A DNA stretch of 64,000 bases. Source: Mycobacterium lepraemurium. GTDB taxonomy: Bacteria; Actinomycetota; Actinomycetes; Mycobacteriales; Mycobacteriaceae. Positions within the stretch are counted from its first letter, which is position 1; the number at the start of each line of letters is the position of its first letter. Shown piece after piece: positions 20,372-32,395 of the stretch. Below the pieces are notes generated by a model. That model worked only from the letters and a program-made list of their open reading frames with translations, did no database searches and was not told the origin of the DNA. Position numbers and translations under genes: made by a program. The DNA lies in contig CP021238.1 in NCBI GenBank assembly GCA_002291465.1, positions 1,116,001 to 1,180,000 of the forward strand, in the 5' to 3' direction.

Positions 20372-20797
20372 ATGAGCACTGTTTCCGGGGTATCCGGCGT
20401 CACTGTCCGGCCCCTCTACGACTCGACCGACTCGCTGTTGCGTTTCGCGGTGCGCGCCGACGCCACGCTGACCGGGTTGTGCGGTCTGGCCGTCGCCGTC
20501 GCCGCCGATCTGCCCTCGTCGCTGACCGGCCTGACCTCCTTCCAGGCGTACATCGGCGGAGCCTTCATCGTGCTCTACGGCCTGGTGGTGTTCAGCCTGG
20601 GCGCGCTGCTGGACCTGCGCCGCGCGGGTATCAGCATCGTGGCGGCCAACGCGGTGTTCACGCTGGCCGCGATCGTGGACGCCGGCGTGTTGCCGCTGAC
20701 CGGGGCCGGAGTCGCCCTGACGCTGGCCAGCGCGGCCTACACGGCGGCGTTCGCCGCCGTGCAATACGCGGGAGTGCGCCGCCTCGAGACGGCCTGA
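20372..20797 (+). CDS. Small four-helix membrane protein, unknown function
   Basis: A 141-residue protein. A polar N-terminal 25 residues is followed by four hydrophobic helices, and there are no catalytic motifs. GGAG lies about 8 bases before the ATG. Similar small integral membrane proteins are common in mycobacteria, and nothing in the neighbourhood suggests a job. Convergent with coaA (19 bases). Intact. Confidence 0.7.
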   Translation: MSTVSGVSGVTVRPLYDSTDSLLRFAVRADATLTGLCGLAVAVAADLPSSLTGLTSFQAYIGGAFIVLYGLVVFSLGALLDLRRAGISIVAANAVFTLAAIVDAGVLPLTGAGVALTLASAAYTAAFAAVQYAGVRRLETA

Positions 20798-20816
20798 CCG
20801 CCGGCCGGCGCCGGGC

Positions 20817-23163
<2,347 letters not shown>

Positions 23164-23237
23164 CCGGCCGCTGGGGACCAAAGTCACCACTTTGCCCGCG
23201 GTGGCGCGGACGATTTCACGAACCTGTGTACGCAAGT

Positions 23238-23243
23238 TACAGT
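23238..23243 (+). promoter_or_regulatory. -10 element of leaderless desA2 promoter
   Basis: TACAGT, 7 bases before the ATG at 23251; no Shine-Dalgarno. Confidence 0.55.
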
Positions 23244-23250
23244 TATCTCC

Positions 23251-24078
23251 ATGGCCGAAAGACCTGTCGCTAACGCGCTGACCCTGGAACTCGAGCCGGT
23301 TGTCGAAGCCAACATGGATCGACACCTGTTCACCGAGGAACTCTGGTTCGCCCACGACTACGTGCCGTACGACCGGGGCGAGAACTTCGCCTTCCTCGGC
23401 GGATGCGACTGGGATCCGTCGTCGGCCACGCTGCCGAAGCCGCTGACGGACGCCTGCGAGATCATGCTGCTGCTCAAGGACAACCTGGCCGCACACCACC
23501 GCGAGCTCGTCGAGCACTTCATCCTCGAGGACTATTGGGGCCGCTGGCTGGGCCGGTGGACCGCCGAGGAGCACCTGCACGCCATCGCGCTGCGGAATTA
23601 CCTGGTGGTGACCCGCGAGGTCGACCCCACCGCCAACGAAGAGGCCCGCGTGCAGTACGTGATGAAGGGCTACCGCGCCGACACCTACAGCCAGGTGGAG
23701 ACCCTGGTCTACATGGCCTTCACCGAACGCAGCCACGCCGTGTTCTGCGAGAACCTGTCCGCAAAGCTCGAGGAGCCGATCCTGTCCGGGCTGGTCGACC
23801 GGATCTCCCGGGACGAGCGGCGCCACGAGCTGTTCTTCTCCAACCTCGTCGCGCACTGCCTGGAATACACCCGCGACGAGACGATCGCCGCGATCGCCGC
23901 CCGCGCGGCCGAGCTGCAGGTGCCCGGCGCCGACATCGCCGCCTACCAGGACAAGCTGCGCAACATCGCCGAGGCCGGCGTCTTCACCGAGAATGACCTG
24001 CGCCAGGTGATCTCCGACCGCATCCGCGCATGGGGTGTGGCCGACGAGCCTGCCCTCCAGCCGTTCGTTATCGGCTGA
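23251..24078 (+). CDS. desA2: Acyl-ACP desaturase DesA2
   Basis: A 275-residue ferritin-like di-iron protein of the stearoyl-ACP desaturase family. Iron-binding E-x-x-H pairs are visible in E-E-H-L-H (about 108-112) and D-E-R-R-H (about 190-194), with further Glu ligands in E-H-F-I-L-E-D and M-A-F-T-E. It introduces a double bond in an acyl-ACP, probably a mycolic-acid precursor in mycobacteria. Length matches the family. Intact. Confidence 0.93.
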   Translation: MAERPVANALTLELEPVVEANMDRHLFTEELWFAHDYVPYDRGENFAFLGGCDWDPSSATLPKPLTDACEIMLLLKDNLAAHHRELVEHFILEDYWGRWLGRWTAEEHLHAIALRNYLVVTREVDPTANEEARVQYVMKGYRADTYSQVETLVYMAFTERSHAVFCENLSAKLEEPILSGLVDRISRDERRHELFFSNLVAHCLEYTRDETIAAIAARAAELQVPGADIAAYQDKLRNIAEAGVFTENDLRQVISDRIRAWGVADEPALQPFVIG

Positions 24079-24145
24079 CCCTAATCTTCGCGCGCCGGCG
24101 CGCACCCGTCGGCGCGCCTGCGCTGCTGCGCAGCGGCCACGAGAG

Positions 24146-24151
24146 TAGCGT
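24146..24151 (+). promoter_or_regulatory. -10 element of the phoAT-phoH2 operon
   Basis: TAGCGT, 8 bases before the ATG at 24160; supports a leaderless phoAT message. Confidence 0.5.
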
Positions 24152-24159
24152 CGTTCTCG

Positions 24160-24303
24160 ATGGCCAGCGTCATGCTCTGCTGCCAGGGCGGTACCTCCCG
24201 TCACCACAACGGAAGGACCGGCCCCGGTCCTGGTGCTGCGGTTCCCGTCGACATGCCTGTGCGGGTCCGCGCGGGTTCATCCCGCTCGAGGAGCGCTACG
24301 TGA
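24160..24303 (+). CDS. phoAT: PhoAT-like antitoxin, short ORF overlapping phoH2
   Basis: A 47-residue basic ORF starting M-A-S-V-M-L-C-C-Q and ending R-S-R-S-A-T. Its TGA overlaps the GTG of phoH2 by four bases (GTGA), and it begins 8 bases after a TANNNT -10. Mycobacterial PhoH2 is known to be co-expressed with a small upstream antitoxin, PhoAT, with just this overlap, so identity rests on position and layout. I cannot compare its sequence with a characterised PhoAT. Internal ATG codons (24172) are alternative starts. It would neutralise the PIN nuclease of PhoH2. Confidence 0.65.
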   Translation: MASVMLCCQGGTSRHHNGRTGPGPGAAVPVDMPVRVRAGSSRSRSAT

Positions 24304-25601
24304 CCGATATCCGGACCTACGTGATCGACACCTCCGTGCTGCTGTCCGACCCGTGGGCGTGCAGCCGGTTCGCCGAACACGAGGTGGTGGTCCCGCTGGT
24401 GGTGATCAGCGAACTGGAGGCCAAACGCCACCATCACGAGCTGGGATGGTTCGCCCGCCAGGCGCTGCGTCTGTTCGACGATCTGCGGCTGCTGCACGGG
24501 CGGCTGGATCAGCCGATTCCGGTTGGGACGCAAGGCGGTTCGCTGCACGTCGAGCTCAACCACACCGACCCGGCGGTGCTGCCCGTCGGTTTCCGCAGCG
24601 ACAGCAACGACTCCCGGATTCTGAGCTGCGCCGCCAACCTGGCCGCCGAGGGCAAGCGAGTCACCTTGGTGAGCAAGGACATTCCGCTTCGGGTCAAGGC
24701 CGCCGCGGTGGGGCTGGCCGCCGACGAGTACCACGCCCAGGACGTGGTGGCCTCCGGGTGGTCGGGCATGCACGAGCTCGAGACCGCGACCGAGGACATC
24801 GACGCGCTGTTCACCGAGGGCGAGATCGACCTGGCGGAGGCGCGAGACATGCCGTGCCACACCGGAATTCGGCTGCTCGGCGGAAGCTCGCACGCGCTGG
24901 GCCGGGTCAACCCGGACAAACGTGTACAGCTGGTCCGCGGCGATCGGGAGGCGTTCGGGCTGCGCGGGCGTTCGGCCGAACAGCGGGTGGCGCTGGACCT
25001 GCTGCTCGACGAGTCGGTGGGCATCGTGTCGCTGGGCGGCAAGGCCGGCACCGGCAAGTCGGCGCTCGCGCTGTGCGCGGGCCTGGAGGCGGTGCTGGAA
25101 CGGCGGACCCAGCGCAAGGTGGTGGTCTTCCGCCCGCTCTACGCCGTGGGTGGTCAGGAGCTGGGCTACCTGCCCGGCAGCGAGAGCGAGAAGATGGGCC
25201 CGTGGGCGCAGGCCGTCTTCGACACCCTCGAGGGTCTGGCCAGCCCGGCGGTGCTCGACGAAGTGCTGTCCCGCGGCATGCTCGAGGTGCTGCCGCTGAC
25301 CCACATCCGCGGCCGCTCGCTGCACGACTCGTTCGTCATCGTCGACGAGGCGCAGTCGCTGGAGCGCAACGTGCTGCTGACCGTGCTGTCCCGGCTGGGC
25401 ACCGGCTCGCGGGTGGTGCTCACCCACGACATCGCCCAGCGCGACAACCTGCGGGTGGGCCGCCACGACGGGGTCGCGGCGGTGATCGAAAAGCTCAAGG
25501 GTCACCCGTTGTTCGCCCACATCACCTTGCTGCGCAGCGAGCGGTCGCCGATCGCCGCGCTGGTCACCGAGATGCTCGAGGAGATCGCCGGGCCGCACTG
25601 A
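24300..25601 (+). CDS. phoH2: PhoH2: PIN-domain RNase fused to PhoH ATPase/helicase (toxin)
   Basis: A 433-residue two-domain protein. An N-terminal PIN domain (about 1-145) carries acidic residues in [13 protein letters not shown] and S-N-D-S-R. A C-terminal PhoH P-loop ATPase (about 225-430) has Walker [11 protein letters not shown] and Walker B V-I-V-D-E-A-Q-S. PhoH2 unwinds and cuts RNA and behaves as the toxin of a type II pair with PhoAT. The GTG at 24300 follows GAGGAG (24288-24293) and overlaps the phoAT stop. The open frame back to 24030 is not coding in this frame. Intact. Confidence 0.93.
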   Translation: MTDIRTYVIDTSVLLSDPWACSRFAEHEVVVPLVVISELEAKRHHHELGWFARQALRLFDDLRLLHGRLDQPIPVGTQGGSLHVELNHTDPAVLPVGFRSDSNDSRILSCAANLAAEGKRVTLVSKDIPLRVKAAAVGLAADEYHAQDVVASGWSGMHELETATEDIDALFTEGEIDLAEARDMPCHTGIRLLGGSSHALGRVNPDKRVQLVRGDREAFGLRGRSAEQRVALDLLLDESVGIVSLGGKAGTGKSALALCAGLEAVLERRTQRKVVVFRPLYAVGGQELGYLPGSESEKMGPWAQAVFDTLEGLASPAVLDEVLSRGMLEVLPLTHIRGRSLHDSFVIVDEAQSLERNVLLTVLSRLGTGSRVVLTHDIAQRDNLRVGRHDGVAAVIEKLKGHPLFAHITLLRSERSPIAALVTEMLEEIAGPH

Positions 25602-25620
25602 CGGCGCCTGGTTTCGCCGG

Positions 25621-25674
25621 GCTCGTAACGCCACGGCGATTCCGGGGTCCGGTTTGCGCCCTGCCGTTACGAGC
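25621..25674. repeat. 10-bp perfect inverted repeat after phoH2
   Basis: GCTCGTAACG (25621-25630) and CGTTACGAGC (25665-25674), 34 bases apart, immediately downstream of phoH2. It could be a Rho-independent-like hairpin without a U-tract, or a dispersed palindromic element. Confidence 0.5.
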
Positions 25675-25712
25675 GGCGGCCTCGCCGACCCGGGGCGCGC
25701 GGCCGCTTTCGA

Positions 25713-25718
25713 TAAACT
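25713..25718 (+). promoter_or_regulatory. -10 element of the NodB-deacetylase gene
   Basis: TAAACT, 6 bases before the GTG at 25725; leaderless layout. Confidence 0.55.
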
Positions 25719-25724
25719 TCCACG

Positions 25725-26600
25725 GTGGCGAAGCGACCCGACACCCTGGCCTGGCGCTACTGGCGCATGGTCGTCGGGGTGCTGGCGGCCGTCGCGGTGC
25801 TGGTGATCGGGGCGCTGACCGGCCACGTCACCCGCGCCGACGACCTGAGCTGCTCGGTTGTCAAGTGCGTGGCGCTGACGTTCGACGACGGGCCCGGCCC
25901 GTTCGACGAGCGGCTGCTGCAGATCCTCAAGGACAACGACGCCAGGGCCACCTTTTTTTTGATCGGCAACAAGGTGGCCGCGAACCCGGCCGGCGCCAAG
26001 CGCATCGCCGATGCGGGAATGGAGATCGGCAACCACACCTGGGAACACCCCAACATGACCACCATCCCCACCGAGGACATCGCCGCCCAGTTCACCAAGG
26101 CCAATGACGCGATCATCGCTGCCACCGGCCGCACCCCGAACCTGTACCGCCCCGCCGGCGGGCTGTCCAACCCGGTGGTGCGTCAGACCGCCGCTCAATT
26201 GGGTCTGGCCGAAATACTTTGGGATATAATACCTTTCGATTGGGCCAATGACTCCAACACCGCCGCGACGCGGTACATGCTGATGACCTACATCAAACCG
26301 GGCTCGGTGGTGTTGTTCCACAACACCTACTCGAGCACCGTTGATCTGGTGTACCAGTTCATCCCGGTGCTCAAGGCCAACGGCTACCGGCTGGTGACGG
26401 TCAGCGAACTGCTGGGGCCGCGAGCGCCCGGCAGCAGTTACGGCAGCCGGGAGAACGGCCCACCGGTCAACGGGCTTCGCGACATCCCCGCCTCCGACAT
26501 CCCCAAGCTGCCCGACACGCCCTCGCCGAAGCCGATGCCCAACTTCCCGATCACCGACATCCCCGGGCAGAACTCCGGCGGGCCGAACAACGGTGCCTAG
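25725..26600 (+). CDS. Polysaccharide (peptidoglycan) deacetylase, NodB/CE4 family (Rv1096-like)
   Basis: A 291-residue protein. An N-terminal membrane anchor/signal (about residues 13-33) is followed by a NodB domain with T-F-D-D-G-P (catalytic and metal Asp), H-T-W-E-H (HxxxH metal site) and Y-R-P-A-G-G, then a 50-residue Pro/Asp-rich tail. Acts outside the membrane, removing acetyl groups from N-acetylated cell-wall sugars, which can confer lysozyme resistance. The CE4 motif 5 position reads V-L-F-H-N. A T8 run (25953-25960) is unusual for this GC-rich DNA but the frame is intact. The stop overlaps the next start by 8 bases. Confidence 0.9.
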   Translation: MAKRPDTLAWRYWRMVVGVLAAVAVLVIGALTGHVTRADDLSCSVVKCVALTFDDGPGPFDERLLQILKDNDARATFFLIGNKVAANPAGAKRIADAGMEIGNHTWEHPNMTTIPTEDIAAQFTKANDAIIAATGRTPNLYRPAGGLSNPVVRQTAAQLGLAEILWDIIPFDWANDSNTAATRYMLMTYIKPGSVVLFHNTYSSTVDLVYQFIPVLKANGYRLVTVSELLGPRAPGSSYGSRENGPPVNGLRDIPASDIPKLPDTPSPKPMPNFPITDIPGQNSGGPNNGA

Positions 26601-28097
26601 CACTCGGGCAGCTACAGGGGAGCGAAAGTCCGCTCGGCGGTGGCTGTTTCGCTACAGGCTGGACATGAGCCTGTCGTATGTGCTGGCCGTCGGCGAGGCT
26701 GCGGCCATCTTGATCCCGTTGCGCGGCCACACGTCCGTCGGAGTCAACGCCGACTTCGCGCGGCAGAATACCGGGCCGGTGCTGGCGCTCATCGCGCTGG
26801 GCATCGTCGGCGTCGCGGTGGCCGGCGCGTTGAGTCTGGCTCCCACGCTGCGCTGGTATGTCGCGGGCGAGGAACCCACGCCGGAACAGCGCGACGCGGT
26901 GATGAAGCTGGTCGGCCGCCAGTCGGCGATCCTGGTGACCGCCTGGGCGGTGAGCGGTGGGATCTTCCTGCTGCTGAATCTGGCTGGGGGAGCACGACTT
27001 CTGCTGCCCATCGCGCTCGGCGCGTTGCTGGGCGGCTCGGCCGCCGCCGGCACCGGGATGCTGCTCGCTCAGCGCACTTTGCGGCCCATCATGCGGGCGG
27101 CCACGCTGGGCGCCGAGCCGCGGCTGGCGGTGCCCAGCGTGTACGCGCGGCTGGTCCTGCTGTGGTTCCTGTGCAGCGCGTTCCCCATCGCCGTCATCGC
27201 GGCCCTGGTGGTGCTGCGCTCGTACGGCTGGTTGGTCGAGAAGTCCGCGTCGCTGGATGTGCCCATCCTGGTGGTGTCGCTGGCGGCGCTGGTGCTCGGG
27301 CTGCCGACGATGATCTTGACGTCGCGCTCCATCTCCGATCCGATCGGCGAGGTCGTCGATGCGATGGCCGAGATTGAGCACGGCCGGATGGAGACCTACG
27401 TCGGTGCCTACGAGCGCTCCCAAATCGGCAGGCTGCAAACGGGTTTCAACCGGATGGTGGCCGGGCTCGCCGAGCGTGACCGGCTGCGCGACCTGTTCGG
27501 CCGGCACGTCGGCGCCGACGTCGCGCAGCGCGCCATCGAAGAGGGGGCGTCGCTGTCCGGGGACGTGGTGGAAGCGGCGGTGCTGTTCATCGGTCTGGTC
27601 GGCTCCACCCAGCTCGCGGAAAGCCGCCCCCGCAAGAGGTCGCGGAGGTGCTCAACGACTTCTTCCGGATCGTCGTCAACGCCGTCGACGAACACCACGG
27701 TCTGGTCAACAAATTCGCCGGCGACGCCGCGCTGGCCGTCTTCGGGGTTCCGTTGCCGACCAATGAGCCGGCGTCTGCGGCGCTGGCGACAGCCCGCACG
27801 CTCGGTACCCAATTACGGCAGTTGCCAGTCGATTTCGGGATCGGTGTGTCCGCGGGCCGGGTCTTCGCCGGTAACGTCGGCGCCGAGAACCGGTACGAAT
27901 ACACCGTGATCGGTGACGCCGTGAACGAGGCGGCGCGGCTGGCCGACCTGGCCAAGACCGCCGACCGCAGAATCCTGTGTTCGGCGGCGGCGATCGGGGC
28001 GGCCGGCGAAGCCGAACGCGGGCACTGGGCCGAATGCTATTCCACCGTGCTGCGCGGGCGATCCGAGACCACCCACGTCTCGGCGCCCACCGGTTAG
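26593..28097 (+). pseudogene. Membrane class III adenylate cyclase (Rv1318c/Rv1319c/Rv1320c type), frameshifted and metal Asp lost
   Basis: Layout: six hydrophobic segments (residues about 20-235), a HAMP domain (S-I-S-D-P-I-G-E-V-V, about 237-290) and a class III cyclase domain. A one-base loss in the C-run 27627-27631, after L-A-E-S-R, throws the frame; the rest of the catalytic domain (E-V-L-N-D-F-F to the TAG at 28097) is in a neighbouring frame. The first metal-binding Asp of V-L-F-x-D-L-x-G-S-T is Gly here (V-L-F-I-G-L-V-G-S-T), so the enzyme would be inactive even if the frame were restored. The second Asp (F-A-G-D-A-A) and the G-D-A-V-N-E-A-A-R segment remain. Confidence 0.88.
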
Positions 28098-29050
28098 GAC
28101 TTCGCGACCCTGAGCGCGGCGATGATCTTGCCTATCAGTCCGGCCGAGGCGCTGTCACCGATCGGTGTGCTGCCGATGAACACGCTGACGGGTTTGGTGT
28201 CGACCGCTATGATGGTGACCGAATCGCCCTTGACGTTGCGGGTGGGGTCGGCGATGGTGACGTCGGCGTCGGCCCGGACCGCCTTGGTGCCGTCACGGTG
28301 GTCGGTGACGTCTTGATCGGGCCCAGGGTGGGCATCGCGTTCGCATAGCCGGGCCCGTTGGCCAGGCACTGCATCAGTTTGGTGGCCTGCGCGGTGAGGT
28401 TCATGCTGGGGACGAAGTTGGTGACGCCGACCTCGGCGGTCATCATCCACTGGTTGGCCCCCGGCACATCTTGGGCCACGCCCAGCGCACCGATCAGGTT
28501 CGGGCCCTGGTCGTCGGAGAACACCGTCCACCCCGACGGCGCCGCGTTGGCCGGGAACGAAAGCTTGCCCGCGGCGATGGAGTCGGACCGGGGCATGTCG
28601 CCGCCGGACACGTTCGGGGTGCAATCGGTGGCGTTCTGCGCTGAGTTCTTCGGCTGCGACACCGAGGTACTGGTGGACGGCGGCGTGGCTCCGGACGGCT
28701 CGCTGCCGTGCCCGCCCTTCATCACCACCAGGGTGGCCACCAGCGCGATCACCGCCAGCACGACCAGCCCGGCGACGATCAGCCAGGGCAACTTGGAGCC
28801 GGGGTCGCCGGGCGGCGGTCCCGGCGGGTAGGGCCCGCCGGGACCGAACGGCTGTCCGGGACCGGGATATGGCGCACCCGGGTACGGGTAGCCGCCGCCC
28901 GGCGGCGGGTAGGGATACGGACCGCCGGGCGGATACTGCCCGGGCTGCGGATAGGGGCCGCCTGGTGGCACCGCCCCAATTCGGCTCCTGCCCATACGGA
29001 TTGCTTCCGTAGGACCCCGGGCCGTAGGGGCCGCCGGGAGGAGCCGTCAT
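28094..29050 (-). pseudogene. Glycine/proline-rich membrane protein (Rv1097c-like), two frameshifts
   Basis: The start M-T-A-P-P-G-G-P-Y-G is at 29050. A one-base loss near 28985 shifts a long middle section to another frame: a Pro/Gly/Tyr-rich run, the membrane helix L-I-V-A-G-L-V-V-L-A and the domain G-A-N-Q-W-M-M-T-A-E-V-G. A second one-base loss near 28297 returns the C-terminal 70 residues (A-D-V-T-I-A-D-P-T, ending A-A-L-R-V-A-K-S) to the first frame. In intact form it is a single-pass protein with a long Pro-rich cytoplasmic part and an external domain; function unknown. Upstream of nothing else, convergent with the cyclase by 4 bases. Confidence 0.82.
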
Positions 29051-29097
29051 CGAAAACCATCCTTACTGTCATCAACCGCCGTCACCGAACGGTCGGC

Positions 29098-30510
29098 TCA
29101 GTCCTGCGGCTTGACCTTGGCCATGGCCAGCACGTCGAGCCGGCGGTCGAGCTCCTCGAGGGACAGCTTGTCGCCGATCAGTCCGCGGTCGATGACGGTC
29201 TGCCGAATCGTCTTGCGCTCCTTGAGCGCTTGCTTGGCCACCGCCGCCGCCTCCTCGTAGCCGATCGCCGAGTTCAGCGGCGTCACGATCGACGGTGACG
29301 ATTCTGCGAGCTCGCGTAGGTGCTCCACGTTGGCGCTCAGCCCGCTGATGCAGCGCTCGGCGAACAGCCTCGACACGTTGGTCAGCAGCTTGAACGACTC
29401 CAGGATGTTGCGGGCTATCATCGGGATGTACACGTTGAGCTCGAACGCGCCCGACAAGCCGCCGACGGCCACCGCCGCGTCGTTGCCGATCACCTGCGCA
29501 GCGACCTGCGTAACCGCTTCGGGGATAACCGGATTCACTTTGCCCGGCATGATCGAGCTGCCCGGCTGCAGATCGGGAAGGGCGATCTCGGCCAGACCAG
29601 TCAGCGGTCCCGAGCCCATCCAGCGGATGTCGTTGGCGATCTTGGTCAGCGACACCGCGATGGTGCGCAGCGCGCCGGAGGCCTCGACCAGCCCGTCGCG
29701 CACCGCCTGGGCTTCGAACGGGTTTGTCGCCGTGCGCAATTCGCTCAGCCCGGTGGAGGCGATCAGCGTCTCGACCACCTTGGCGCCGAAGCCGTCGGGA
29801 GCATTGAGGCCGGTGCCCACCGCGGTCCCGCCGATCGCCAGCTCACCCAGCCGGGGCAGCGTGGCCCGCACCCGCTCGATGCCGGCCTCGATCTGGCGGG
29901 CGTAGCCGCTGAACTCCTGGCCGAGCGTCACCGGCACGGCGTCCATCAGGTGGGTGCGGCCCGACTTGACCACGGTGTGCCACTCGCGGGTCTTGCTCGC
30001 CAGGGCGTCGTGCAGCACCTGCAGCGCCGGAATCAGATGGCGCACTGCGGCTTCCGTGGCCGCGATGTGGGTCGCGGTGGGGAAGGTGTCGTTCGACGAC
30101 TGCGACATGTTGACGTCGTCGTTGGGATGCACCGTCACCCCGTTGGCGGCCGCGATGGACGCGATCACCTCGTTGGTGTTCATGTTCGAGCTGGTGCCCG
30201 AGCCGGTCTGGAAGACGTCGATGGGGAACTGGTCGTCATGGCGACCGTCGGCGATCTCGGCGGCCGCGGCGATGATCGCGTCGGCCTTCTCCGGCGCCAG
30301 CAACCCCAGATCCTTGTTGACCTGCGCGCAGGCGCCCTTCAGCAGGCCCAGGGCGCGGATCTGGGTGCGTTCCAGGCCCCGGCCCGAGATCGGGAAGTTC
30401 TCGACCGCGCGCTGGGTTTGCGCGCGCCACAACGCTTTTGCGGGTACCCGGACCTCGCCCATGGTGTCGCGCTCGATGCGGTAGTCGGTGTCGCAGTCGT
30501 CAGTGGCCAT
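29098..30510 (-). CDS. fum: Class II fumarate hydratase
   Basis: A 470-residue fumarase/aspartase-superfamily enzyme. The signature [11 protein letters not shown] holds the catalytic Ser loop, and S-G-R-T-H-L-M-D-A holds the active-site His. It interconverts fumarate and malate in the TCA cycle; iron-independent class. AGGAAG precedes the ATG. It follows glpX on the same strand with 30 bases between them, so a glpX-fum operon is likely. Intact. Confidence 0.95.
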   Translation of the reverse strand: MATDDCDTDYRIERDTMGEVRVPAKALWRAQTQRAVENFPISGRGLERTQIRALGLLKGACAQVNKDLGLLAPEKADAIIAAAAEIADGRHDDQFPIDVFQTGSGTSSNMNTNEVIASIAAANGVTVHPNDDVNMSQSSNDTFPTATHIAATEAAVRHLIPALQVLHDALASKTREWHTVVKSGRTHLMDAVPVTLGQEFSGYARQIEAGIERVRATLPRLGELAIGGTAVGTGLNAPDGFGAKVVETLIASTGLSELRTATNPFEAQAVRDGLVEASGALRTIAVSLTKIANDIRWMGSGPLTGLAEIALPDLQPGSSIMPGKVNPVIPEAVTQVAAQVIGNDAAVAVGGLSGAFELNVYIPMIARNILESFKLLTNVSRLFAERCISGLSANVEHLRELAESSPSIVTPLNSAIGYEEAAAVAKQALKERKTIRQTVIDRGLIGDKLSLEELDRRLDVLAMAKVKPQD

Positions 30511-30540
30511 ACAGTGGCTTCCTCGTTCTCGGGTCGGTTC

Positions 30541-31620
30541 TCAGGGCAGGGGATAGGCGGCAGAGCTGTCGCCGGTGAAGTCGATGGCGGAGTACTCGTT
30601 GAGCTTCGACAGCCGGTGGTAGGCCTCGATCATCCGGACGGTCCCCGACTTCGATCGCATGACGATCGACTGGGTGGTGCAGCCGCCGGGGTAGTACTGC
30701 ACACCCTTGAGCAGGTCACCGTTGGTGACCCCGGTGGCGCAGAAGAAGACGTTCTCACCGGAGACCAGGTCCTCGGTGGTCAGGATCTGGTCCAGGTCGT
30801 AGCCGGCGTCGATGGCCTTCTGGCGTTCCTCGTCGTCGCGGGGGGCCAGCTGCGCCTGGATGGCGCCGCCCATGCAGCGGATGGCGGCGGCGGCGATGAT
30901 GCCCTCCGGGGTGCCGCCGATGCCGGCCAGCATGTCGGTGCCGGAGTGCGGGCGGCAGGCCGAGATGGCGCCGGCCACGTCGCCGTCGGTGATCAGCCGG
31001 ATGCGCGCCCCGGTCTCGCGGACCTCGTCGATGAGCTTCGCGTGCCGCGGCCGGTCCAGGATGCACACGGTCATGTCGCGCAGCGACAGGGCCTTGACCT
31101 TGGCGACGGCCTTGATGTTCTCGACGATCGGGGCGGTGATGTCGAGCACGTGCGCGGCCTCGGGCCCGACGGCGATCTTGTTCATGTAGAACACTGCCGA
31201 CGGGTCGAACATGGCGCCGCGGTCGGCCACCGCCAGCACGGAGATAGCGTTGGGCATGCCCTTGCTCATCAGCGTGGTGCCGTCGATCGGGTCGACGGCA
31301 AAGTCGCATTCCGGGCCGTCACCGTTGCCGACCTCCTCGCCGTTGTAGAGCATCGGCGCGTGGTCCTTCTCGCCCTCGCCGATGACGACCACACCGCGCA
31401 TCGACACCATGTTGACCAGCTCACGCATCGCGTTGACGGCCGCCCCGTCACCGCCCTCTTTGTCGCCGCGGCCGACCCAGCGGCCGGCGGCCATGGCGCC
31501 GGCCTCGGTGACGCGGACCAGTTCCAACGCCAGGTTGCGGTCTGGTGCCTCGCCGCGCGGCCGGCCCCGCGCCGGGGCCCGGCCGGTGGCGGCGGACGAG
31601 CGGTCGCCCTCAACTGTCAT
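30541..31620 (-). CDS. glpX: Class II fructose-1,6-bisphosphatase GlpX
   Basis: A 359-residue protein. The lithium-sensitive phosphatase motif D-P-I-D-G-T-T and metal Asp/Glu residues (G-E-G-E-K-D near 85-90, G-N-G-D-G-P-E-C-D) are present, with G-G-T-P-E-G and the C-terminal A-I-D-F-T-G-D. It dephosphorylates fructose 1,6-bisphosphate, essential for gluconeogenic growth on lipids. The ATG at 31620 (M-T-V-E-G-D) is chosen by family length; the frame stays open to 31881, overlapping the divergent gene. Intact. Confidence 0.94.
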   Translation of the reverse strand: MTVEGDRSSAATGRAPARGRPRGEAPDRNLALELVRVTEAGAMAAGRWVGRGDKEGGDGAAVNAMRELVNMVSMRGVVVIGEGEKDHAPMLYNGEEVGNGDGPECDFAVDPIDGTTLMSKGMPNAISVLAVADRGAMFDPSAVFYMNKIAVGPEAAHVLDITAPIVENIKAVAKVKALSLRDMTVCILDRPRHAKLIDEVRETGARIRLITDGDVAGAISACRPHSGTDMLAGIGGTPEGIIAAAAIRCMGGAIQAQLAPRDDEERQKAIDAGYDLDQILTTEDLVSGENVFFCATGVTNGDLLKGVQYYPGGCTTQSIVMRSKSGTVRMIEAYHRLSKLNEYSAIDFTGDSSAAYPLP

Positions 31621-31675
31621 GGTTGCTGATTGTCCCAGAAGCGGATCGGTCCGCGAGAACTGGGATACTCGGAGG

Positions 31676-32395
31676 ATGACCGAGCAGCCGTCGCTGAATG
31701 CCAGCTCGCCGGGCGAGTCTGCCGCGGCGGGCCGGGCCCGTTCCCAGGCCGGAGAAACCGCGGCTGCTGCAGGATGGCCGCGACAGTTCTGGTCGCTGAT
31801 ACCACTGGTGATCGGGTGTGTCGTGCTGGCCGGGCTGCTGGGCATGTGTTCGTTGCAGCTGCACGGCAGGCCGGGGCCCATCCCGTCCTAAGACGCCGCG
31901 GCGGCCCGGCGGGCGGATGCCGCGACGCTGGGCTTCCCCGTTCGCCAACCGGCGCTGCCGGCCGGCTGGCAGGCCAACTCCGGCCACCGCGGCGGCATCC
32001 AGAACGGCCGGACCGACCCGTCGACCGGTCAACGGCTCAATGCCCCCACCTCGGTGGTCGGCTACATCAGCCCGACCGGGATGTATCTGAGCCTGACGCA
32101 GAGCAACGCCGACGAGGACAAGCTGATCAACTCGATTCATCCGTCGGCCTACCCGACCGGAATGGTCGACGTCGCCGGAACCGGCTGGGTCATCTATCAG
32201 GGTTCCGGTCAAAGCGGCGCGGACGCCGAGCCGGTGTGGACGACCCGGCTGACCGGCGCGGGCGGCGCCACTCAGATCGCGATCACCGGCGCCGGAAACG
32301 CCGAGCAGTTCCGTACGCTGGCCTCGGCGACCCAGTCGCAACCGCCGTTGCCCGTGCGCTGGCTAAAGGCCGAGCATGACTGCACCAGAGGCTGA
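31676..32395 (+). pseudogene. DUF4245 membrane protein (Rv1100-like) with nonsense codon
   Basis: Reads M-T-E-Q-P-S-L-N-A with one membrane helix (about 45-63). It is then cut by a TAA at 31889-31891, where relatives have a Tyr codon (G-P-I-P-S-Y-D-A): TAC to TAA, a single substitution. The same frame continues without interruption to 32395 (F-P-V-R-Q-P-A-L-P-A-G-W to D-C-T-R-G). The downstream 168 codons still look like protein, so the change is recent. GGAGG lies directly before the ATG. Divergent from glpX (55 bases). Confidence 0.88.

Noticed and set aside
27620..27650. Programmed frameshift in the cyclase
   Set aside because: No slippery heptamer or downstream pseudoknot evident, and the catalytic Asp is lost as well, so ordinary decay is simpler.
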